Origin: an uncultured Acidaminococcus sp.
GTDB lineage: Bacteria > Bacillota > Negativicutes > Acidaminococcales > Acidaminococcaceae
Length of the DNA stretch: 6,463 nucleotides
Assembly: GCA_900770265.1 (NCBI GenBank)
Contig: CAAGJR010000152.1
Coordinates: forward strand, 1-6,463
Reading direction: 5' to 3'
Part shown: positions 1-5,289 of the stretch, piece after piece
How the letters are laid out: the number at the start of each line of letters is the position of its first letter
How positions within the stretch are numbered: the stretch's first letter is position 1
Program-made: the position numbers and the translations under genes
The notes under the pieces: model-generated
Database searches by the model: none
What the model saw: only the letters and a program-made list of their open reading frames with translations
Told to the model about the DNA's origin: nothing

Positions 1-228
1 ACCACCGGCAACGAAGGCATGGCCACCGGCGGCTGCGGCGATGTGCTCACCGGCACCATCGCGGCGCTGCTGGGCCAGGGACTGAACCTGGTGCGGGCTG
101 CCTGCTGCGGCGTGTACCTCCATGGGCTGGCCGGTGATCTGGCCGCCGAAAACGGCAAGATCGGCCTGGCAGCCGGTGACCTGCTGGCGAAACTGCCCCA
201 GGCCATCGCCCGGACGCAAGCCAAATGA
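1..228 (+). CDS. nnrD: NAD(P)H-hydrate dehydratase, C-terminal part (5' truncated by window)
   Basis: The reading frame is open from base 1 and ends at TGA 226-228, leaving 75 codons of a gene that starts outside the window. Residues near the start read TGGCGDVLTGTIAALLGQGL, the anion-hole/catalytic-Asp motif G-x-G-D of the ribokinase-like YjeF C-terminal domain. The stretch that follows (AACCGVYLHGLAGDLAAENG, then LAAGDLLAKLPQAI) is the usual C-terminus of this family. Known family role: ATP- or ADP-dependent dehydration of the S-form of damaged NAD(P)H hydrate in the cytoplasm, often fused to the N-terminal epimerase domain; whether it is fused here cannot be seen. No terminator follows. 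A promoter for the next gene begins 10 bp after the stop. The family is clear; the exact gene symbol depends on the missing N-terminus. Confidence 0.88.
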   Translation, partial: TTGNEGMATGGCGDVLTGTIAALLGQGLNLVRAACCGVYLHGLAGDLAAENGKIGLAAGDLLAKLPQAIARTQAK

Positions 229-238
229 GCCGGGTGAT

Positions 239-267
239 TTGCACACAGAGGAAGAACGTGCTACAAT
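239..267 (+). promoter_or_regulatory. Sigma-70 type promoter (extended -10) for the amidase operon
   Basis: The -35 box is TTGCAC (239-244), followed by exactly 17 bp and the -10 box TACAAT (262-267). A TGC immediately upstream of the -10 (259-261) makes it an extended -10. Transcription should start near 273-275, giving a leader of about 50 nt before the GTG at 327. It lies just after the nnrD stop codon. Because the -10 lies downstream of the ATG at 225, a start there could not be used from this promoter. Confidence 0.75.
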
Positions 268-280
268 GGCCGGGTATGTC

Positions 281-309
281 GGAAACCAGCGATAGTTCGG
301 CTGTTTTCC
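281..309 (+). other. Leader hairpin just upstream of the amidase ribosome binding site
   Basis: GGAAA (281-285) pairs with TTTCC (305-309) and CAGC (287-290) with GCTG (300-303), separated by one C/T mismatch and closed by a 9-nt loop. The stem ends 4 nt before AGGAGG. It has no U-tract after it, so it is not an intrinsic terminator. It would sit in the 5' leader of the transcript from the 239-267 promoter. A role in mRNA stability or translation is inference only. Confidence 0.4.
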
Positions 310-313
310 CCAG

Positions 314-319
314 AGGAGG
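314..319 (+). promoter_or_regulatory. Ribosome binding site that fixes the amidase start
   Basis: Perfect AGGAGG seven bases before GTG 327-329. Translation from that GTG begins directly with a signal peptide (MFKKLLFLF...), which decides the start against the ATG at 225 and against another in-frame ATG at 276-278. Confidence 0.85.
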
Positions 320-326
320 TTCAAAC

Positions 327-1427
327 GTGTTCAAAAAACTGCTGTTTCTTTTTGTCTGCCTGGTGGCATTCCTGGGAACAGGAAACGCCCAGGCAGCTTC
401 GAAAATCCAGGATGTGGTCTATGGCGTCAACCCCAACGGACGGCTGCGGATCGTCCTGGATACCAACCAGCCAACGAAATACAAGACGGAGATGCTGGAC
501 AATGAACTGCGGGTGACCGTGTACGGGAACCTGAAGTCCTCCATCCCCCGGGTGACCACTCCCAAGAAGGCTACTTACGTTTCCAGAGTGTATCTGGAAC
601 GGAAGGTCAATGCCACGGTGGTCCATGTGATGATGAAGAAGCCCCTGCAGAAGGGGATGTTCAACGTGTTCAGCCTGAAGGCAGACCGGGTTGCCAAGCG
701 GCCCACCCGGGTGGTGGTGGACGTGATCGCGGCACCGCCCCAGAAGACGTTCACGCCGAAATCGTCCAATCGGCCCAGCAGCTCTCCGTGGACGAAGCCC
801 AGCGGCCCCCGCTTCGGCAATACCTATTCCGTGGTGGGCGGCATCCGCGGCAAACGGATCACCCTGGACGCCGGGCACGGCGGTACGGACCCCGGGACCC
901 ATGGGCTGATCACCGGCACGTTTGAAAAAGACGTGACCCTGCCCATCACCAAGAAGGTGAAGGCCCTGCTGGAGAAGAAGGGTGCCATCGTGTACATGAC
1001 CCGGACCACGGACGTGGATGTGTACGGGCCTGACGCCACCGACGCGGAAGAACTGCAGGCCCGGGTGGATGTGGCCGAGAACAGCCATTCCGACATGTTC
1101 ATCAGTATCCACATCAATGCCAGCGAGAACACCAGCGTGGGCGGGTTCTCCACTTACTATTATCCCAAGACCAAGTACGATATCCAGGTGGCCCAGTGCA
1201 TCCAGGATCAGCTCATGAAGAGTGCCGATGTGGATGATCTGGGAGTACGGTTCGCCAACTTCTACGTGAACAAGCGGAGCACCATGCCGGGGGCCCTGGT
1301 GGAATGTCTGTTCCTGACCAACGCCCGGGAAGAGAAGCTGCTGATCTCCGACTGGTTCCAGAATAAGGTGGCCAACGCCATCGCCGATGGGATCGAAGAC
1401 TTCTACAATCAGCACCAGGGAGGTTGA
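327..1427 (+). CDS. Exported N-acetylmuramoyl-L-alanine amidase (AMIN + Amidase_3)
   Basis: Encodes 366 residues from GTG 327. A Sec signal peptide (MFKKLLFLFVCLVAFLGTGNAQA) is likely cut after residue 23. Residues about 27-136 form an AMIN domain, which in this family targets amidases to the septum or envelope. A Ser/Pro/Lys-rich linker covers about 137-170, and Amidase_3 fills about 175-362. The zinc ligands and catalytic residues are visible: His184 in DAGHGG, Glu200 in TFEKDV, His262 in SIHINAS and Glu326 in LVECLFLTN. The enzyme should cut the bond between MurNAc and L-Ala of the peptide stem in the periplasm, for cell separation or wall turnover. Only 64 residues lie between His262 and Glu326, too few for the autoinhibitory helix that E. 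coli AmiC carries there, so the catalytic domain looks CwlV/CwlC-like. It has its own promoter and is coupled to the lipoprotein gene downstream. The exact symbol (amiC-like) is not secure. Confidence 0.95.
   Translation: MFKKLLFLFVCLVAFLGTGNAQAASKIQDVVYGVNPNGRLRIVLDTNQPTKYKTEMLDNELRVTVYGNLKSSIPRVTTPKKATYVSRVYLERKVNATVVHVMMKKPLQKGMFNVFSLKADRVAKRPTRVVVDVIAAPPQKTFTPKSSNRPSSSPWTKPSGPRFGNTYSVVGGIRGKRITLDAGHGGTDPGTHGLITGTFEKDVTLPITKKVKALLEKKGAIVYMTRTTDVDVYGPDATDAEELQARVDVAENSHSDMFISIHINASENTSVGGFSTYYYPKTKYDIQVAQCIQDQLMKSADVDDLGVRFANFYVNKRSTMPGALVECLFLTNAREEKLLISDWFQNKVANAIADGIEDFYNQHQGG
1418..1423 (+). promoter_or_regulatory. Ribosome binding site of the GerMN lipoprotein gene
   Basis: GGGAGG lies inside the last codons of the amidase gene (the two Gly codons before the stop), nine bases before ATG 1433. 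The in-frame TTG at 1424 abuts this site with no spacing and cannot be the start. The arrangement implies translational coupling with the amidase. Confidence 0.8.
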
Positions 1428-1432
1428 AGCCT

Positions 1433-1981
1433 ATGCAAAAGACGCTGACCCGATGGACTGCCGTGCTCCTTTTGGGAGCCGGCCTGCTGCTGGGTGGCTG
1501 CGGAGCGACCCAGACCGTGAACCCGGATGCCGGGAAAAGCGGACAGAAGGTAGCGGAAACCAGCAAGAACGCTTCCCAGAAACAGGGGACCCAGGTGACC
1601 GTATACCGGGCCGGCAAAGGCGGCAAGCTGAAGGCCGCTGCCGTGACCCTGAGCGGCAGCCGGGACCAGCTGCCGCTGCAGCTGATGAAGGAACTGGTGG
1701 AGAAGCGGCCGGAAGGGGACACCACGTTCCCCAAGGGACTGAAGGTGAACAAGGTCACCGTGAAGGATAAGGTGGCTACGGTGGACTTCAGCAGGGAATT
1801 CCGCACCCGCCGGGGCGACCAGGACACGCTGCTCATGCTGTACGCCATCGTGGATACCCTGACGGAACTGCCGGAAATCCAGTCCGTGCAGTTCACCAGT
1901 GCCGGCAAAAAAGTGACGGTGCTGGGCGGCCAGGACCTGGAAAGCCCGCTGAAACGGAACAAAGCATATATTGCGAAATAG
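1433..1981 (+). CDS. GerMN-domain lipoprotein
   Basis: Encodes 182 residues from ATG 1433, five bases after the amidase stop. The N-terminus MQKTLTRWTAVLLLGAGLLLGGC is a lipoprotein signal peptide with lipobox LGG-C; Cys23 would be lipidated and the protein anchored on the outer face of a membrane. A Lys/Ser/Thr/Gln-rich tether follows. A GerMN domain covers about residues 47-170, with the family hallmarks VATVDFSREFRTRRGDQDTL, a helix ending in the TLTELPEI turn, and a final strand (VQFTSAGKKVTVLGG). In Bacillus, GerM is a sporulation lipoprotein of the engulfment channel; GerMN domains also occur in proteins unrelated to sporulation, such as LpqB. Here it is the second gene of an amidase operon, so an envelope or division role with the amidase is likely, but that is inference. 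An intrinsic terminator follows 28 bp after the stop. Confidence 0.9.
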   Translation: MQKTLTRWTAVLLLGAGLLLGGCGATQTVNPDAGKSGQKVAETSKNASQKQGTQVTVYRAGKGGKLKAAAVTLSGSRDQLPLQLMKELVEKRPEGDTTFPKGLKVNKVTVKDKVATVDFSREFRTRRGDQDTLLMLYAIVDTLTELPEIQSVQFTSAGKKVTVLGGQDLESPLKRNKAYIAK

Positions 1982-2008
1982 TCACGAGTCTCTAGTCACT
2001 GGAAAACA

Positions 2009-2044
2009 GCCGATGGTGAAAAAATCGCCATCGGCGATTTTTTT
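2009..2044 (+). terminator. Intrinsic terminator of the amidase/GerMN operon
   Basis: An 11-bp perfect stem, AAAAAATCGCC (2019-2029) with GGCGATTTTTT (2033-2043), closes on a 3-nt loop and includes a run of seven T (2038-2044). A second perfect 8-bp stem, GCCGATGG (2009-2016) with CCATCGGC (2028-2035), shares bases with it and cannot form at the same time. In the second fold the T-tract is free, three bases after the stem base, which is the classical terminator layout. Either way the operon should end here. Confidence 0.8.
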
Positions 2045-2063
2045 GCCTTTCATCCCACGTACA

Positions 2064-2093
2064 TTTATACGTTTTATAATAGTTTTTATAAAA
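2064..2093 (+). promoter_or_regulatory. AT-rich promoter candidate with dyad, for the beta-helix gene
   Basis: Two overlapping readings are possible. One is TTTATA (2064-2069), 17 bp, then TATAAA (2087-2092). The other is a perfect -10 TATAAT at 2075-2080 with no recognisable -35. An 8-bp perfect inverted repeat, TTTTATAA (2072-2079) with TTATAAAA (2086-2093), overlaps both and could be an operator. This is the only AT-rich patch between the operon terminator and the next gene, so the beta-helix gene probably starts here with a leader of roughly 100 nt that carries the heptamers and the palindrome. Confidence 0.45.
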
Positions 2094-2107
2094 AGTCATT
2101 TTCACTG

Positions 2108-2123
2108 GCCAGCGGCAGCTGGC
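2108..2123 (+). other. Small hairpin in the beta-helix gene leader
   Basis: GCCAGC (2108-2113) pairs with GCTGGC (2118-2123) around a GGCA loop. It has no T-tract and lies between the promoter candidate and the heptamer array. Its function is unknown and it may be incidental. Confidence 0.25.
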
Positions 2124-2161
2124 TTCATTTGGCTAGTGACCAGTGACTAGTGACTAGTGAC

Positions 2162-2189
2162 GGGGGTGTGAAAATATTTTCACACCCCC
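2162..2189. repeat. Perfect 28-bp palindrome before the beta-helix gene
   Basis: GGGGGTGTGAAAAT (2162-2175) is followed directly by its exact reverse complement (2176-2189). As RNA it gives a stem of about 12 bp with an AUAU loop. It starts right after the last heptamer unit and ends 5 nt before the Shine-Dalgarno-like GAAAGG (2194-2199). No U-tract follows on either strand, so it is not an ordinary terminator. It could be an operator for a dimeric regulator or a 5' stabilising or translation-controlling hairpin. Confidence 0.7.
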
Positions 2190-2204
2190 AAATGAAAGGT
2201 CTTG

Positions 2205-3560
2205 ATGGATATGATGGATGCGAAAAAACGGCTGGCCATCCTTTGTGTGCTGGCTTCTCTCACGATTTCGGTACCGGCGTTTGCGGCGGAAACGAGTGGG
2301 GCTCCCATGCCCTCTCCCGGCGGTACCATGCCAATGGGCATGCCTCCCGGCGGCTTCAACCCTCTCGGCCAGGTGACCCAGGGCACGGCCGCGGTGAATA
2401 TCGACAAACAGGGGTATTTCCAGGATCAGGTCTATACGTCCAGCGGCAAGGATGAGAACGCCCTGCGGGTCACCGGTGTGCCTGCGACCCTGGACCATGT
2501 GACCATCCAGAAGACCGGCGGTGCCTCCTCCAGCACCGAGGGCGGGGACTTCTACGGCATGAACGCGGCGTTCCTGGCCACGGACGGCGCCCAGGTCACC
2601 ATCAAGAATTCCCAGGTGTCCTCCAGCGCCAAGAACGGCAATGGCCTGTTCAGCTACGGCAAGGGCACGGAACTGGATGCGGAGAACGTGACCATCAGCA
2701 CCACCGGGGATAACTCCGGCGGCATCCAGACCACCGGCGGCGCCACCACCCGGGCCTGGAACCTGAACGTCCATACCACCGGCAACTCGGCGGCAGCCAT
2801 CCGGTCCGACCGGGGCGGCGGCACCGTGAAGGTGGACGGGGGTACGTTCGCTACCGAGGGCAGCGGTTCTCCGGCCATCTATTCCACGGCGGCCATCTCC
2901 GTTTCCGATGCCCAGCTGCAGGCCACCCATTCTGAAGGGGCCGTCATCGAGGGCAAGAACAGCATTGCCCTGACGGACTGCACCCTGGAAGGGGCCATGG
3001 ACGCCACCCGGAAGATGGGGGACCGGTCCTTTGCGGAAGAAAACGTCCATACGGTCATGATCTACCAGTCCATGAGCGGGGACGCAGAGCAGGGGACTTC
3101 CTCCTTTACCATGGAAGGCGGCAAGCTCATCGGCCATCACGGAGATCTGTTCTACGTGACGAATACGGACTGCACCATCAGCCTGAAGGGGGTCCAGCTG
3201 ACGAACCTGGATCCCCAGGGCGCTCTGCTGCGGGTAGCCGGCAACAGTGCCTCCCGGGGCTGGGGCACCGCCGGGAAGAACGGCGGCAAGGCCCAGGTGA
3301 TCACGGAGAACCAGAAGCTCCAGGGCGCCATTGTGGTGGACACCATTTCCCAGCTGGACCTGAACCTGGGGAAGGGGACGGACTTCAAGGGAACCATCAG
3401 CCAGGTGGCGAACAGCGCAGGAGAAGCCACGGGCAGCATCAACGTAAAAGTGGCCAAAGGGGCCACCTGGGAACTGACCGGCGACAGCACCGTGACCACC
3501 CTGCAGAACCAGGGCAAAATCAGGACCAACGGCCATAAGCTGACGGTGTTGGGGAAATAA
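2205..3560 (+). CDS. Exported beta-helix-type protein of unknown function
   Basis: Encodes 451 residues from ATG 2205, or 449 from ATG 2211. GAAAGG at 2194-2199 is 5 nt from the first and 11 nt from the second, and an ATG at 2214 is also possible, so the start is not settled. In 2205 numbering, a Sec signal peptide ends near VPAFA (cleavage about residue 27). A Met/Pro/Gly-rich stretch follows (about 34-55). From about 75 to the end there are short strand-turn repeats rich in Gly, Thr, Ser and Asn, typical of a right-handed parallel beta-helix: ATDGAQVTIKNSQVSSS, GDNSGGIQTTGG, GTVKVDGGTFATEGSGSPAI, EGAVIEGKNSIALTDCTLEG, MIYQSMSGDAEQGTSSFTM, FYVTNTDCTISL. I recognise these blocks from a family of hypothetical exported proteins in many gut anaerobes. 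No enzymatic motif, membrane anchor, SLH, sortase signal or autotransporter barrel is visible; the chain ends at KLTVLGK. Adhesion or glycan binding is only a guess. It is a single-gene unit ending at its own terminator. Confidence 0.85.
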   Translation: MDMMDAKKRLAILCVLASLTISVPAFAAETSGAPMPSPGGTMPMGMPPGGFNPLGQVTQGTAAVNIDKQGYFQDQVYTSSGKDENALRVTGVPATLDHVTIQKTGGASSSTEGGDFYGMNAAFLATDGAQVTIKNSQVSSSAKNGNGLFSYGKGTELDAENVTISTTGDNSGGIQTTGGATTRAWNLNVHTTGNSAAAIRSDRGGGTVKVDGGTFATEGSGSPAIYSTAAISVSDAQLQATHSEGAVIEGKNSIALTDCTLEGAMDATRKMGDRSFAEENVHTVMIYQSMSGDAEQGTSSFTMEGGKLIGHHGDLFYVTNTDCTISLKGVQLTNLDPQGALLRVAGNSASRGWGTAGKNGGKAQVITENQKLQGAIVVDTISQLDLNLGKGTDFKGTISQVANSAGEATGSINVKVAKGATWELTGDSTVTTLQNQGKIRTNGHKLTVLGK

Positions 3561-3570
3561 GATCGCGGAC

Positions 3571-3615
3571 AATAAAAAAGATGGTGCGAAAACTTTTCGC
3601 ACCATCTTTTTTATT
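3571..3615. terminator. Bidirectional terminator between the beta-helix gene and putP
   Basis: The 22 bases at 3571-3592 are the exact reverse complement of 3594-3615, around a single central C (3593). The core is GATGGTGCGAAAA with its complement, flanked by six A on the left and six T on the right, so the hairpin carries a U-tract on both strands. It lies 10 bp after the beta-helix stop codon and 5 bp beyond the putP stop codon, serving both convergent genes. Confidence 0.93.
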
Positions 3616-3620
3616 ACGTA

Positions 3621-5108
3621 TTACGCTTCTTTCAACTTGGCAAGGGCTTCGTCGTAGCGGGCCACTACATCCGGTTCCGGTTCGTCGTCCAGCAGGCTGG
3701 CGATGACGATGGCCAGGCAGGACAGCAGGAAGCCCGGGATGATTTCATAGACGCCGGTGAAGGCGAAGAAGTTCTTCCAGATCAGTACGGTGGAACCGCC
3801 CACCACGATGCCGGCGAAGGCTCCGTTCGTGGTCATGCGGCGCCAGAACAGGGAGAACAGCACCAGGGGACCGAACGCCGCCCCGAACCCGGCCCAGGCA
3901 TAGGACACGATGTTCAGGATCATGCTGTCCGGATTCATGGCCAGCACCAGGGAAAGGGCGGAGACCACGATGATCATCATCCGGCTCATGCGCACCAGTT
4001 CACCGGCCGTGGCCTTGGGGTTGATCAGGATCTTGTAGAAATCCGTGGTGAACGAGGAGGCCGCCACCAGCAGCTGGCTGTCGGACGTACTCATGATGGC
4101 ACCCAGGATACCGGACGTGATGATGCCGGCAAAGAACGGATGGTAGAACTTGCTGCTGAGCTGGATGAACACGGTCTCGGCCGCGCCGCCCTTAAGCACA
4201 TCGCCCAGGTACACCCGGCCGGTGAGGCCGACCAGGACGGCCATGGCCAGGGAAATCACCACCCAGGTCACAGCGATGTGGGTGGCCTGTTTGATGCTCT
4301 TGGGATCCCGGATGGCCATGAAGCGGACCAGGATGTGGGGCTGGCCGAAATAGCCCAGGCCCCAGGCCAGCAGGGAGATGATGGCCGTCAGGCTCAGCAC
4401 GTTGCCGTCAGCACCCTGGATCATGCTGAAATAGTTGGGGCTGATGGCGTTCAGCCGTTCCATGGTGGCATCCACACCGCCGATGGTGTAGATGGCGGTC
4501 ACAGGCACCACCAGGATGGAGAAGAACATCAGGAACCCCTGGAACAGGTCCGTCCAGCAGACGGCGGCAAAACCGCCCATCAGGGTGTAGAACACCACGA
4601 TGCCGGCCGTCAGGAACAGGGAATACCGGTAATCCAGACCGAAGGCGGTGTAGAACAGCTTGCCGCCGGCCACGAAGCTGGAGGAGGTGTAGATCAGGAA
4701 GAAGATGAAAATGAAGAAGGCGGAGGCAATCCGCAGCTTCCGGTGTTTGTCGTAGAACCGGTTGTCGAAGTACTCCGGCAGCGTGATGGCATTGCCCATG
4801 ACGGATGTGAAGATCCGCAGCCGTTTCGCCACCAGCACCCAGTTCACCCAGGTGCCGATGATCAGCCCCAGGGCGATCCAGAAGGCGCTGATGCCGGCCA
4901 TGTAGGCATATCCCGGCAGCCCCATGAGCATCCAGCCGCTCATGTCCGAGGCTTCGGCACTCATGGAAGTGACCCAGGGGCCCAGCGCTCTTCCCCCCAG
5001 CGCATAGCCTTCCATGTCCTCGTCTTTTTTATACGTGATCAGCCCGATCCCGATCAGGACAGCGAAGTACAGGACCAGGGCCACCACGGTGCTCCATGCG
5101 ATGTGCAT
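3621..5108 (-). CDS. putP: Sodium/proline symporter PutP
   Basis: Encodes 495 residues on the minus strand from ATG 5108-5106, close to the 502 of E. coli PutP. It imports proline together with Na+ across the cytoplasmic membrane; it belongs to the solute:sodium symporter family (LeuT fold, about 13 helices). Residues known to matter in E. coli PutP fall at the same positions here: Arg40 (LGGR), Asp55 and Ser57 in SDMSGW, and Ser340-Thr341 in IMSTSDSQLL. The family block GYFGQPHILVRFMA is at 252-265. The tail is short and charged (DDEPEPDVVARYDEALAKLKEA). The start is fixed by AAAGGAAG 7 nt upstream; an in-frame TTG ten codons earlier (5138) has no better site. It is a single-gene unit with its own promoter and a shared terminator. 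Proline uptake suits an amino-acid-using anaerobe; no putA lies in the window. A closely related substrate cannot be excluded. Confidence 0.96.
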   Translation of the reverse strand: MHIAWSTVVALVLYFAVLIGIGLITYKKDEDMEGYALGGRALGPWVTSMSAEASDMSGWMLMGLPGYAYMAGISAFWIALGLIIGTWVNWVLVAKRLRIFTSVMGNAITLPEYFDNRFYDKHRKLRIASAFFIFIFFLIYTSSSFVAGGKLFYTAFGLDYRYSLFLTAGIVVFYTLMGGFAAVCWTDLFQGFLMFFSILVVPVTAIYTIGGVDATMERLNAISPNYFSMIQGADGNVLSLTAIISLLAWGLGYFGQPHILVRFMAIRDPKSIKQATHIAVTWVVISLAMAVLVGLTGRVYLGDVLKGGAAETVFIQLSSKFYHPFFAGIITSGILGAIMSTSDSQLLVAASSFTTDFYKILINPKATAGELVRMSRMMIIVVSALSLVLAMNPDSMILNIVSYAWAGFGAAFGPLVLFSLFWRRMTTNGAFAGIVVGGSTVLIWKNFFAFTGVYEIIPGFLLSCLAIVIASLLDDEPEPDVVARYDEALAKLKEA

Positions 5109-5115
5109 AGCAACA

Positions 5116-5123
5116 CTTCCTTT
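5116..5123 (-). promoter_or_regulatory. Ribosome binding site of putP
   Basis: Reads AAAGGAAG on the minus strand, with 7 nt (5109-5115) to the ATG at 5108. It supports the 495-residue form. Confidence 0.8.
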
Positions 5124-5146
5124 CTTGGTGATTTTCAATAGACACC

Positions 5147-5175
5147 ATTATATAATAGAACTGAAAGTGGCGCAA
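5147..5175 (-). promoter_or_regulatory. Sigma-70 type promoter of putP
   Basis: On the minus strand the -35 is TTGCGC (5175-5170), the spacer is exactly 17 bp and the -10 is a perfect TATAAT (5152-5147). Transcription should start near 5140, giving a leader of about 32 nt with the AAAGGAAG site. No clear operator overlaps it. Confidence 0.8.
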
Positions 5176-5192
5176 TAAAATCTGCTGTGGCC

Positions 5193-5242
5193 CCTTGCCT
5201 TTTGGAGAGGATTAATATAAAATAAACAAGAATAAGGCAAGG
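5193..5242. repeat. 9-bp dyad in the putP / DUF1934 intergenic region
   Basis: CCTTGCCTT (5193-5201) is the perfect reverse complement of AAGGCAAGG (5234-5242), separated by 32 AT-rich bases. It flanks the candidate plus-strand -10 region and begins about 18 bp upstream of the putP -35. A run of seven T (5251-5257) begins 8 nt after the right arm, too far for a good terminator. It could be a looped operator or a chance dyad. Confidence 0.35.
5196..5223 (+). promoter_or_regulatory. Weak promoter candidate for DUF1934-argS
   Basis: TTGCCT (5196-5201), 16 bp, then TAAAAT (5218-5223), in the only AT-rich stretch upstream of the DUF1934 gene. It would give a leader of about 135 nt. The match is modest and alternative -10 registers overlap (TAATAT 5213-5218, TATAAA 5216-5221). 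Confidence 0.3.
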
Positions 5243-5289
5243 ATAAGATCTTTTTTTGCTGCACAAAACAACCATAACGAAATCCGAAT

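Larger units (their letters stand above)
1981..2161. repeat. Inverted heptamer-repeat arrays bounding the 181-bp intergenic block
   Basis: The right end (2134-2161) has four tandem 7-bp units: TAGTGAC, CAGTGAC, TAGTGAC, TAGTGAC. The left end (1981-2001) has three degenerate units on the other strand: GTCACGA, GTCTCTA, GTCACTG. The 22 bp at 1981-2002 match the reverse complement of 2140-2161 at 20 of 22 positions, so the block is bounded by imperfect terminal inverted repeats. A stray TTCACTG lies at 2101-2107. The left repeat begins at the last base of the lipoprotein stop codon. No coding capacity and no target-site duplication are visible. It could be a MITE-like or other intergenic repeat, but only genome-wide copy number could show that. 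Confidence 0.6.

Noticed and set aside
225..326. Upstream ATG at 225 as the start of the amidase (would add 34 residues)
   Set aside because: The added residues are not signal-peptide-like, there is no ribosome binding site before 225, the promoter -10 lies inside this stretch, and AGGAGG plus GTG 327 opens directly on a clean signal peptide.
321..1415. 364-codon open frame on the minus strand across the amidase gene
   Set aside because: Shadow of the GC-rich codon bias: rich in Gly, His, Pro and Val, no recognisable domain, no start signals, opposite a gene with full catalytic motifs.
2134..2161. CRISPR or phage attachment site made of the heptamers
   Set aside because: Units are 7 bp with no spacers, and no cas gene, integrase or tRNA gene is nearby.
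2167..2184. CRP-type site (TGTGA ... TCACA) in the palindrome
   Set aside because: The half-sites are 8 bp apart instead of the 6 bp of the canonical CRP site, so CRP itself is not supported; only a generic palindromic operator can be proposed.
2154..3605. 483-codon open frame on the minus strand across the whole beta-helix gene
   Set aside because: It starts inside the terminator hairpin and reads as Gly/His/Ala/Val-rich low-complexity sequence with no domain. The plus-strand protein has a signal peptide and family blocks, so this is a codon-bias shadow.
4140..5141. 333-codon open frame on the plus strand across putP
   Set aside because: Very rich in Gln, His, Gly, Asp and Glu, as expected for the complement of a membrane-protein gene. 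PutP on the other strand is unambiguous.
5162..5175. Catabolite-response element overlapping the putP -35
   Set aside because: TGAAAGTGGCGCAA lacks the central CG and the symmetry of a cre site.
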